Of a stretch of 5,075 nucleotides of DNA, positions 1 through 4,996 are shown one piece after another; the stretch's first letter is position 1; every line of letters begins with the position of its first letter. Location of the stretch: assembly GCA_905236315.1 (NCBI GenBank), contig CAJOPO010000148.1, positions 1 to 5,075 on the forward strand, given 5' to 3'. The notes under the pieces were generated by a model. It ran no database searches, had not been told where the DNA came from, and saw only the letters and a program-made list of their open reading frames with translations. Origin of the DNA: an uncultured Treponema sp. (GTDB lineage: Bacteria; Spirochaetota; Spirochaetia; Treponematales; Treponemataceae). A program made the position numbers and the translations under genes.

Positions 1-81
1 CCTGCGAGTTGTAAGTCGCTATAATAGCGCGACTTACAACATCGCATTTTCAAAGTTGCCTCTAAAAACTGAAGTTTTTAG
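1..81. repeat. Terminal direct repeat, left copy
   Basis: These 81 bases recur without a mismatch, in the same orientation, at 4995-5075. The repeat holds one complete long hairpin (3-46) and most of a second (58-85). Because the copy starts at the first visible base, its true left boundary cannot be seen. After base 81 the sequence continues through the closing strand of the second hairpin to base 85. The element type is not recognised; a multi-hairpin intergenic repeat, a cassette boundary or the overlap of a circular molecule are all possible. Confidence 0.97.
3..46. repeat. Long hairpin in repeat (17-bp stem, one bulge)
   Basis: Bases 8-19 (GTTGTAAGTCGC) pair perfectly with 29-40 (GCGACTTACAAC) around a nine-base AT-rich loop at 20-28. 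Below a single unpaired A at 41, the stem continues for five more pairs (TGCGA 3-7 with TCGCA 42-46). There is no T-run after the stem, so it is not a typical intrinsic terminator. An identical hairpin lies at 4997-5040. A long stem with one extrahelical base could be a recognition structure for a protein acting on folded single-stranded DNA, but that is inference. Confidence 0.9.
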
Positions 82-85
82 AGGC
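58..85. repeat. Second hairpin (12-bp stem, TGAA loop)
   Basis: Bases 58-69 (GCCTCTAAAAAC) pair perfectly with 74-85 (GTTTTTAGAGGC) around the loop TGAA. The sequence after it is TCCATATAAT, not a T-run, so a rho-independent terminator is unlikely on the plus strand. Its arms resemble those of the hairpin at 4954-4996 (both carry CCTC-n-AAAAACT and a matching AGTTTTT-n-GAGG), so the element looks like two related hairpins around a central one. In the right copy this hairpin is cut by the end of the window. Confidence 0.88.
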
Positions 86-89
86 TCCA

Positions 90-113
90 TATAATAGGTT
101 GTAAATCAAGGGG
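90..113 (+). promoter_or_regulatory. Possible -10 box and ribosome site of small frame
   Basis: A perfect TATAAT lies at 90-95, just after the hairpin, but no convincing -35 hexamer is seen 16-18 bases upstream. A good ribosome site, AAGGGG at 108-113, sits seven bases before the ATG at 121. Bases 98-107 (GTTGTAAATC) echo the hairpin arm GTTGTAAGTC at 8-17 with nine of ten matches, and TATAATAG occurs at both 20-27 and 90-97, so this stretch looks partly derived from the repeat. Confidence 0.35.
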
Positions 114-120
114 ATAGAAA

Positions 121-189
121 ATGCAAACTATTGATGGAAAAGATTATATAATGGGGACGATGTTTGTAATTCTAATTAGCTTTAACTAA
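121..189 (+). CDS. Possible 22-residue small protein or gene remnant
   Basis: An ATG frame of 22 codons (MQTIDGKDYIMGTMFVILIS then FN, stop TAA) follows a good AAGGGG ribosome site with a seven-base spacer. The second half is hydrophobic (roughly residues 14-20), shorter than a normal membrane helix. No family is recognised. It could be a real small membrane peptide, a leader peptide ahead of the methyltransferase gene, or the first codons of a longer gene whose remainder was lost by recombination. The strong ribosome site argues that it was once translated, but nothing beyond that supports it. Confidence 0.3.
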   Translation: MQTIDGKDYIMGTMFVILISFN

Positions 190-193
190 CCCA

Positions 194-222
194 TTGAGCA
201 AACTTGTCACAAGTGCTAAAAT
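194..222 (+). promoter_or_regulatory. Candidate promoter of methyltransferase operon
   Basis: TTGAGC at 194-199 is separated by 17 bases from TAAAAT at 217-222, with an extended -10 TG at 214-215 (TGC directly before the hexamer). The spacing is ideal for a housekeeping sigma factor. Counting seven bases from the end of the -10 box puts transcription start on base 229, which is the A of the ATG, and no ribosome site precedes that ATG. A leaderless messenger is therefore predicted. The hexamers are near consensus but degenerate, so this remains a prediction. Confidence 0.5.
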
Positions 223-228
223 CATTTT

Positions 229-750
229 ATGAAAAACTTTGTTAAGGAAGGTCAGAAACTCCCGTTGTTCGGAGTGGGGCCGTATATCGTTTACGGAATG
301 GCGGCAGCAACGGTCGTGGTGATTGTGATTTTCTGCTATGTGCTAAAAATCGGAAACCTTGAAAAGACGTGGACTTTAGTGTTCAGAATTGCGGGTGGCG
401 TTTTATGTGCGCTGGGAATTTTCATCTGGCTTATGGGTGCAGTATTCTCTCACATGGATAAAAACATCAGCGAAAACAAATTGCAGACAAAAGGAATTTA
501 CTCTTGCGTACGAAATCCGATGTATTCGGGTTGGTGGATTTTGATTACAGGAATCAGCATGATGAGGGGGAACACATTCGTCCTCGTAAGCGTTCCGCTA
601 AATTGGCTAATTATGACAATCTCGCTAAAAAACACGGAAGAAAAGTGGCTCTTGGATTTGTACGGCGAAGAATACGCTGAATACAAAAAACGCGTGAACC
701 GTTGCATCCCGTGGTTTCCACGAAAAAATCTTGAACTTGGCAAGGAGTAA
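229..750 (+). CDS. Isoprenylcysteine carboxylmethyltransferase-like membrane methyltransferase
   Basis: The 173-residue protein belongs to the ICMT/PEMT superfamily of integral membrane methyltransferases that use S-adenosylmethionine. Hydrophobic segments lie at about residues 18-39, 51-73 and 101-133, the last probably a helical hairpin. The family signature is clear: KGIYSCVRNPMYSGWW at 88-103, with the R-N/H-P-M-Y core at 95-99, followed by EEKWLLDLYGEEYAEYKKRV at 137-156 and a conserved IPW at 160-162; both parts form the cofactor site in relatives. Length is normal for bacterial members. The substrate is unknown, since bacteria lack prenylated CaaX proteins; a lipid or small molecule is likely. 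The ATG at 229 is the only upstream choice, because an in-frame TAA lies at 217-219, and it has no ribosome site. The next gene follows after five bases. Confidence 0.88.
   Translation: MKNFVKEGQKLPLFGVGPYIVYGMAAATVVVIVIFCYVLKIGNLEKTWTLVFRIAGGVLCALGIFIWLMGAVFSHMDKNISENKLQTKGIYSCVRNPMYSGWWILITGISMMRGNTFVLVSVPLNWLIMTISLKNTEEKWLLDLYGEEYAEYKKRVNRCIPWFPRKNLELGKE
742..747 (+). promoter_or_regulatory. Ribosome binding site within end of upstream gene
   Basis: AAGGAG, eight bases before the ATG at 756, lies inside the final codons of the methyltransferase gene. It fixes the start of the membrane protein and indicates coupled translation of the pair. It contrasts with the complete lack of such a site before the methyltransferase itself. 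Confidence 0.8.
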
Positions 751-755
751 AAACT

Positions 756-1259
756 ATGATTTTAACAATTTTTCTATCTCTCGTGTTTTGCGTGGCAATA
801 ACGCTGATGATGTTTTCGGCGGTGGCTTTTATCCAAGATAAAAAACTTTTCTCTTCCGCACCAAAGGAAGTACAGCAAGCAATTCTCCCGCGTGAAAAGG
901 AATTGTTTTATGGAGCAAGGGCAATCGGCTATCTTCTTATGAGTTTTAGCTTTCTTATGATAGTAGGCGTTGTGGCAATCGCAATTTTAGATGGATTAAA
1001 AAGCGGATTTTCGTTCTGGCAGTTTTTTACAAGGTTTGTAATAATGCTTTCCGTCTACAAAATTTATGATATGATTTTCTTTGACTACTTTTTATTAATG
1101 AAGTTTCGCTTCTTTCAGTTTTATTTTCCCGAAGTAGAAAGCGCAATGACAGGCAGAAAATATGGATTCAATATCGTAAGCCAGTTACTGAAACTTTTTG
1201 TGATTTTCCCTGCGGTCTCCGCACTTGCCGCATGGATTTTCACAGCGGTCATTTTGTGA
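756..1259 (+). CDS. Four-helix membrane protein of unknown function
   Basis: I do not recognise a named family for this 167-residue protein. It has four clear hydrophobic segments at about residues 3-25, 57-79, 88-115 and 142-166, with a hydrophilic charged loop at 26-56 (DKKLFSSAPKEV, then LPREKEL) and another short polar loop around 124-138. The third segment contains an aromatic, acid-bearing stretch, YKIYDMIFFDYFLLMKFRFF at 101-120, whose Asp105 and Asp110 within or next to a membrane helix could be functional. It starts five bases after the methyltransferase stop, with its ribosome site inside that gene, so the two are almost certainly co-translated. This suggests a shared membrane pathway or complex, for example supplying or handling the methylated lipid-like substrate; that role is inference. 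Confidence 0.85.
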   Translation: MILTIFLSLVFCVAITLMMFSAVAFIQDKKLFSSAPKEVQQAILPREKELFYGARAIGYLLMSFSFLMIVGVVAIAILDGLKSGFSFWQFFTRFVIMLSVYKIYDMIFFDYFLLMKFRFFQFYFPEVESAMTGRKYGFNIVSQLLKLFVIFPAVSALAAWIFTAVIL

Positions 1260-1343
1260 ATTTTGTATACATAAAGTTTTCTTACGCAATTACGCAGAAC
1301 GTTTTATCATAAAATCAGTTAGTACAAATATAAGGAGTAGAAA
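1260..1343 (+). promoter_or_regulatory. Intergenic region with direct repeat and ribosome site
   Basis: This 84-base gap carries the ribosome site AAGGAG at 1332-1337, six bases before the ATG at 1344. It also contains the palindrome TGTATACA at 1264-1271 and a tandem eight-base repeat (TTACGCAA at 1282-1289, TTACGCAG at 1290-1297), either of which could be a regulator site. A weak promoter, TTACGC (1282-1287), 17 bases, TATCAT (1305-1310), would overlap the tandem repeat. No terminator hairpin is evident, so read-through from the upstream pair is possible. Confidence 0.4.
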
Positions 1344-1976
1344 ATGAAGCACTACGAGCCTAAAGCACTTGTTAAAATCAGCCGTTATCAAAACTTTTTT
1401 CCCACACTAGAAGAGGACATTCAAAAGGATATTTATAAAAGGATGGATGAACTTTTGGAAGAGGAAAAGGAATACTGCGACAAGGGGAACTATGAGCACA
1501 TCGCGCAGATTGTTACTTCAATCGCGATGTACGAGGTGCTGCAAAAACACGGAAAGACTGAGGAAGAGGCGTACAAAATTGTTTCCGAAGAAATGTGGAA
1601 ATTCCTTGACCCATCTGCAATGCAAAAGCTTTCAAAAAAGAGATTCTTTTTGCCACTTATGAAAAAGGTTGTTCCGTTTGGATTTAGCAAAAGGTCAGGA
1701 ATAGGTTGGCGATACACATGGCACAAGGACGATGCCAAAAACATATTTCATTTTGAATGCAATGAATGTATCTATGCGAAAATACTTGGTAAGCGAGGAC
1801 TTCTAAAACTCGGAGCGATGTGTTGCCACGCCGACATCATAAATTACGGCTCCCTTCACTACACGGATTTTATCCGCACAAAAACGTTATGTCAGGGCGG
1901 AGATGTGTGCGACTTTAAATTTATCCGTCACGAAACTGATGCAGGCGATGGCTGGGAGAGAACGAAGAGCATTTAA
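1344..1976 (+). CDS. L-2-amino-thiazoline-4-carboxylic acid hydrolase family protein
   Basis: This 210-residue soluble protein matches the ATC hydrolase family, named for Pseudomonas AtcB, which opens the ring of L-2-amino-thiazoline-4-carboxylate to N-carbamoyl-L-cysteine on the way to cysteine. The N-terminal half is helical and charged (E/K-rich at 22-85). The family core is the C-terminal half: FECNECIYAKIL at 137-148 (Cys139, Cys142), CCHADIINYGSLHY at 160-173 (Cys160, Cys161, Asp164, His172), then FIRTKTLCQGGDVCDFKF at 176-193 (Arg178, Gly185-Gly186, Cys189, Asp190). There is no signal peptide or membrane segment. The start has a good ribosome site. No N-carbamoyl-cysteine amidohydrolase lies nearby, so the cysteine-pathway role is not supported by context; many relatives in host-associated anaerobes probably act on other substrates. 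Confidence 0.85.
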   Translation: MKHYEPKALVKISRYQNFFPTLEEDIQKDIYKRMDELLEEEKEYCDKGNYEHIAQIVTSIAMYEVLQKHGKTEEEAYKIVSEEMWKFLDPSAMQKLSKKRFFLPLMKKVVPFGFSKRSGIGWRYTWHKDDAKNIFHFECNECIYAKILGKRGLLKLGAMCCHADIINYGSLHYTDFIRTKTLCQGGDVCDFKFIRHETDAGDGWERTKSI

Positions 1977-2007
1977 TACAGCGAATCGTAAGCAGAAAAG
2001 TGTTAAC

Positions 2008-3225
2008 TTAGTTTCTTGCCCTTCCACATTCAGAGCAAAACTTTCCCTTGTTTACGGTTCCGCAAGTACATGTCCAAGTTTCTGAAGGCTTAGGGGAACC
2101 ACATTCTGGACAAAACTTTCCTGTTGCAGTAGTGCCACACTTTACGCATTTCCAACTAGAAGCCGCTTGACTTGTTACGTTATTAGCACTTTGATTTTGC
2201 ATAGCTTGCATATTCTGCTGTTGCCCCATAGCAAAAAGATTTTGTATATTTAAACCGCTTGCTTGCTGTGCCATTCCCATACCCATAAACGCAGTTGCAC
2301 TTCCTGCAGAATTACTAGCGGCACTTTCCATAGCAGCTGCTTGGGCACTTACTAAACGAGCCGCTGCCATATTTGGATTCATATAAGAAGCCGCTTCTTG
2401 CATTTGCTTAATCTTCTTTTCGTCTTCTTCATTTGCCTTTATGGAAGAAATACCAAAAGAAACTATTTCTATACCACGTAATTTTTTCCACTTAGCAGAA
2501 AGTTGCATATTTAAAGCTTCCGCTAGTTCTGTAGTATGACCAGGTAATGCAGAATAGCGAATTCCTTTTTCTGATAATAGAGCAAACGAAGGCTGCAAGG
2601 CTGTAAGCAATTCCGTTTTTAATTGCCCATCTATTGCAGAGCGCGTATATTCACTTTGAACATTTGCACATACATTCGTATAAAATAAAATGGGGTCAGT
2701 AATGCGATAGCTGTATTCACCAAAACACTTAACACAAATGTCCATATCAATACCAGCCCTTTGGTCGACTACACGAAAAGGAACTGGAGAAGCTGTTCCA
2801 TACTTACAGCCTGTCAACTCTTTTGTATTTATATAATAAACACGCTGGTCTTTAGGCACTTCTCCACCAAATGTAAAACGTCTACCAATCTCTTTAAATG
2901 TTTCAATTATGCTCTGCCCCAAGCTACCAGAAAATATAGAAGGCTGTGTAGAGGAATCATAAACAAACTCGCCAGGCTGTGCACATAGTTCCGCTACTTT
3001 TCCTTGATCCACTATAATCATACACTGACCATCAGCCACTGTAATAAGAGAGCCTTTTGTTATTACGTTTTCTGTTCCCTTTGTATTAGATGAACGCTTG
3101 CTTGTTCTCTTTTGTCCCTTTACAACTAAAGTTTGTGCATCTAAAGAATCACAGTAAAAGTATTCTTTCCATTGGTCTGCAAGTGTACCACTTACGGCTC
3201 CTAATCCTGCTGCAATTAAGCCCAT
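2008..3225 (-). CDS. ydjI-like: YdjI-like SPFH-domain protein with C-terminal zinc ribbons
   Basis: The 405-residue protein starts with a weakly hydrophobic glycine-rich stretch and the family signature DQWKEYFYCDSL at 17-28, then an SPFH (stomatin/prohibitin/flotillin) domain over about 30-290 with conserved blocks GEFVYD (85-90), RRFTFGG (115-121), FYTNVCANV (181-189) and KLRGIEIVSFGISS (248-261). A methionine, alanine and glutamine-rich linker (about 285-355) leads to two zinc ribbons: Cys360/363/372/375 and Cys386/388/397/400, the second with a CxC first half. Databases often label this family 'virion core protein', a misleading name. In Bacillus subtilis, YdjI belongs to the ydjFGHI membrane-stress operon with PspA. 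The start follows AGGAGA with a short spacer, 32 bases behind the YdjG-like gene, so both are probably one operon. Scaffold work at the membrane is inferred. Confidence 0.88.
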   Translation of the reverse strand: MGLIAAGLGAVSGTLADQWKEYFYCDSLDAQTLVVKGQKRTSKRSSNTKGTENVITKGSLITVADGQCMIIVDQGKVAELCAQPGEFVYDSSTQPSIFSGSLGQSIIETFKEIGRRFTFGGEVPKDQRVYYINTKELTGCKYGTASPVPFRVVDQRAGIDMDICVKCFGEYSYRITDPILFYTNVCANVQSEYTRSAIDGQLKTELLTALQPSFALLSEKGIRYSALPGHTTELAEALNMQLSAKWKKLRGIEIVSFGISSIKANEEDEKKIKQMQEAASYMNPNMAAARLVSAQAAAMESAASNSAGSATAFMGMGMAQQASGLNIQNLFAMGQQQNMQAMQNQSANNVTSQAASSWKCVKCGTTATGKFCPECGSPKPSETWTCTCGTVNKGKFCSECGRARN

Positions 3226-3230
3226 TTTAT

Positions 3231-3239
3231 TCTCCTCTC
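3231..3239 (-). promoter_or_regulatory. Ribosome binding site of SPFH gene
   Basis: On the minus strand the sequence reads GAGAGGAGA, five bases before the ATG at 3225. It confirms the start codon and shows that the second gene of the operon uses ordinary ribosome recruitment, unlike the gene ahead of it. Confidence 0.82.
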
Positions 3240-3257
3240 AAATTTTTAGCGTCAGAT

Positions 3258-4592
3258 TCAAAAGCCCATTTGTTTTTTTGAATCTGGTTCTCTACGCTCA
3301 ATAACTCTTTCTGTTTCGTATAAAAATATATCTTTACTAAAAGAAAGCTTAAGTCCTTTATTAATATAATTGTCTGCGTCCCTCGCTTGAAAAATAGTCT
3401 TCATCTTAGAATGTGCAATACCTAAGGAACAAGTGGCTATAACAAGGGCAATAAATAATCCTACCCCCACTACAAGCGGCATATCATCAGCAGAAGGCAT
3501 ATCGTTTCCGCTGTAGAGGTAAAGAGCCATCGCTCCAACTTCTATAATAAGTGTTATTAAAAAACTGATAAAAAAGCGCATAAAGCCCTTTGCTTTGCTA
3601 ATGGGTAACTCGCCAACAGTCTTTCCTGTTTGCCCATTTATTGCAAAAGTATATTTTTTATCATTGAATAATGTATTTAAAATATAAACAGGAAATAAAC
3701 TATAATGAACTTTGCCCTTTTGTAGATATATATTTTCGTTTTGTAAATTTACAGAATCATAACCTCTAACAGTGTCTTCTAGTGCATCTATGCAAGTGGT
3801 AGTGCAACGGCGTTCTGCTCTAACAAAACAATCTTCTACGTTTACATCATGAATATCTGCCATATATCCGGGTAAAAATCCTGTAGAAAATGATTTTATG
3901 CCACTATAATCATAGGGTTCAATGGAATCCATTAGGTTATCATCCATTTGCACAGAAGCGTCCACAGGTACCATCTTAAAAGATACTTCCCCCGCTCTGC
4001 GACATTCATAATGCTTAGTAATTTCTATGGTTTTCCTAGAGTTTGACTTTGTATAAGTTCTTTCTGCTGTAAAAGACGCTTGTCCTAAAGCCGTACCGTC
4101 AAATAGCCAGAATGGAACATAGACCCCCTTTATTTCTTTTAATTTATTTTCTGAGGTAAAAGTTTTAGGCAGTAAAGGCTTTCCTTTATAAAAGTATTTT
4201 AATGATTCTATGGCTTTTTCTTTTTTTATGTTAAAAGGAATTATATAGTCAGGCTTTAAGTTTCCCTTAAACTGAGTTTCTAAAATAGTAGGATTATTGC
4301 AATAAGGACAACTAGAGGCAGCAGTGGTTTTATCACAAACTATTGTACCACAGCAAGACGGACAAGAATATTCTATTAGATTAGAAGATTCTTGTCCCCA
4401 GTCATTATTTATGCTAGAAGTATCCCATGTAGAGGACTGGCTAGCATTTGCTTGTGAGTGTTGAATAGCAATATCTTCGGGATTAAAATTGCTTTCACAA
4501 TAAGGACAATGCAACTTTGCGCTTTCGGCATCATATTCAAGCGGCCCACCACAAGATGGACACTGATAGTTTTCGATTTTTGCTTCTACCAT
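3258..4592 (-). CDS. ydjG-like: YdjG-like double zinc-ribbon membrane protein
   Basis: This 444-residue protein opens with two TFIIB-like zinc ribbons, Cys11/14/29/32 (QCPSCGGPL, HCPYC) and Cys77/80/95/98 (SCPSCCGTI, SCPYC), separated by a polar Ser/Gln/Asn-rich spacer at 43-72. A globular domain follows (about 110-330) with the family hallmark YVPFWLFDG at 158-166 and a conserved SLFPVYIL segment at 298-305. Two membrane helices lie at about 337-360 and 372-393, and a charged tail ends the chain. This layout matches the YdjG-type partners of SPFH protein YdjI, which in Bacillus help recruit PspA to the membrane. The family is sometimes mislabelled as primosomal protein N'. No ribosome site precedes the ATG; the only upstream signal is a promoter abutting it. 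The SPFH gene follows after 32 bases. Membrane-stress function is inferred from family and neighbour. Confidence 0.85.
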   Translation of the reverse strand: MVEAKIENYQCPSCGGPLEYDAESAKLHCPYCESNFNPEDIAIQHSQANASQSSTWDTSSINNDWGQESSNLIEYSCPSCCGTIVCDKTTAASSCPYCNNPTILETQFKGNLKPDYIIPFNIKKEKAIESLKYFYKGKPLLPKTFTSENKLKEIKGVYVPFWLFDGTALGQASFTAERTYTKSNSRKTIEITKHYECRRAGEVSFKMVPVDASVQMDDNLMDSIEPYDYSGIKSFSTGFLPGYMADIHDVNVEDCFVRAERRCTTTCIDALEDTVRGYDSVNLQNENIYLQKGKVHYSLFPVYILNTLFNDKKYTFAINGQTGKTVGELPISKAKGFMRFFISFLITLIIEVGAMALYLYSGNDMPSADDMPLVVGVGLFIALVIATCSLGIAHSKMKTIFQARDADNYINKGLKLSFSKDIFLYETERVIERREPDSKKQMGF

Positions 4593-4599
4593 ACATTTT

Positions 4600-4627
4600 A
4601 GTATAACTGTTTTTACCCAAAAATCAA
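4600..4627 (-). promoter_or_regulatory. Candidate promoter of YdjG/YdjI-like operon
   Basis: On the minus strand TTGATT (4627-4622) and TATACT (4605-4600) are separated by 16 bases. The end of the -10 box lies seven bases before position 4593, so transcription would begin at 4593 or at 4592, the A of the ATG. The bases between the -10 box and the start are AAAATGT, with no purine-rich ribosome site. A leaderless or nearly leaderless messenger is predicted. The signal also implies that this operon is transcribed independently of the small gene upstream. Confidence 0.5.
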
Positions 4628-4648
4628 TACATTTAGAAAGTTCTATGC

Positions 4649-4930
4649 TTATGCAGGGAAAACTCTTGCATCTATTAGACTTCTAGGGCTGTTTTCGTAC
4701 CCTGTTACAAAGACAGGCATACCTTGATGAGCATATGTATGCAAGAGATACTTTACAGTGGAGTTTACCTTTATAGAATATATTTTTCCACTCTCTTCCT
4801 TTCGCGTTCCGTTCTGGTCGCATACTTCGCAAGTGCGCACTTGTAAAATGCAGTCTTGGTCACTGCCATCTTTTAATATACACAAGGGCTTTTCTTGTAG
4901 ACAGCCTGTTAAAATAATCATATTTTTCAT
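4649..4930 (-). CDS. Short SSB-like (OB-fold) protein, tentative
   Basis: The 93-residue product begins MKNMIILTGCLQEKPLCILK, which resembles the first strand and loop of single-stranded-DNA-binding proteins (typically N-x-V-x-L-x-G-x-L). A later part, IYSIKVNSTVKYLLHTYAHQGMPVFVTGY (50-78 region), fits the SSB pattern of a strand, a helix over the chain and then 'G-x-x-V-x-V-x-G'. It would be a minimal OB fold without the usual acidic C-terminal tail, and shorter than normal SSB (about 110 residues of OB fold plus tail). Cysteines at 10, 17, 27, 34 and 37 are unusual. The start has AAGGA nine bases upstream. It reads away from the terminal hairpin repeat, and its stop lies 56 bases before the YdjG-like gene, which has its own promoter. 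Identity is tentative; an unrelated small beta-rich protein remains possible. Confidence 0.5.
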   Translation of the reverse strand: MKNMIILTGCLQEKPLCILKDGSDQDCILQVRTCEVCDQNGTRKEESGKIYSIKVNSTVKYLLHTYAHQGMPVFVTGYENSPRSLIDARVFPA

Positions 4931-4939
4931 TGTATTCTT

Positions 4940-4944
4940 TCCTT
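4940..4944 (-). promoter_or_regulatory. Ribosome binding site of SSB-like gene
   Basis: The minus strand reads AAGGA here, nine bases before the ATG at 4930, and AAGGAAAG in full at 4944-4937. It supports translation of the small protein. The adjoining TATATAAGG could include a -10 box (TATATA, 4949-4944), but no matching -35 is seen because the hairpin arm occupies that place. Confidence 0.6.
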
Positions 4945-4953
4945 ATATACTTG

Positions 4954-4996
4954 GGAACCTCGAAAAACTCCCTTTCAGAAAGTTTTTTGAGGTTCC
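4954..4996. repeat. 16-bp hairpin abutting right repeat copy
   Basis: Bases 4954-4969 (GGAACCTCGAAAAACT) pair with 4981-4996 (AGTTTTTTGAGGTTCC) with one G-T wobble at 4962/4988 and an 11-base loop. The last two bases belong to the right copy of the 81-base repeat, so the hairpin is probably part of the same element, extending it to the left; the left copy cannot show this because the window begins there. Its arms resemble the hairpin at 58-85. On the minus strand it lies upstream of the SSB-like gene; on the plus strand it follows no gene. Confidence 0.88.

Noticed and set aside
1..85. Integron attC site
   Set aside because: The hairpin with an extrahelical base and the direct orientation invite the idea, but I find no GTTRRRY or RYYYAAC core at the stem ends, and no integrase gene is present. 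Kept only as a hypothesis under the element finding.
58..85. Rho-independent terminator
   Set aside because: The stem is AT-rich and is not followed by a T-run on the plus strand.
498..743. Minus-strand open frame
   Set aside because: It lies inside the methyltransferase gene, has no ribosome site and shows no recognisable protein features.
1447..1744. Two open frames within the hydrolase gene (1447-1662 plus, 1490-1744 minus)
   Set aside because: Both are out-of-frame readings of a gene whose family motifs are clear.
1977..2007. Bidirectional terminator between the convergent blocks
   Set aside because: Only a four-base stem (AAGT-GTTA-ACTT) can be drawn in the 31-base gap, with no T-run.
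1903..2085. Plus-strand open frame across the convergent gap
   Set aside because: It overlaps the ends of two well-supported genes and lacks a ribosome site.
2008..3225. Viral origin suggested by the 'virion core protein' label of this family
   Set aside because: The protein is an ordinary bacterial SPFH family member, and no phage genes are present.
2761..3281. Plus-strand open frames opposite the SPFH gene
   Set aside because: They are antisense readings of a conserved domain, with cysteine-rich, low-quality composition.
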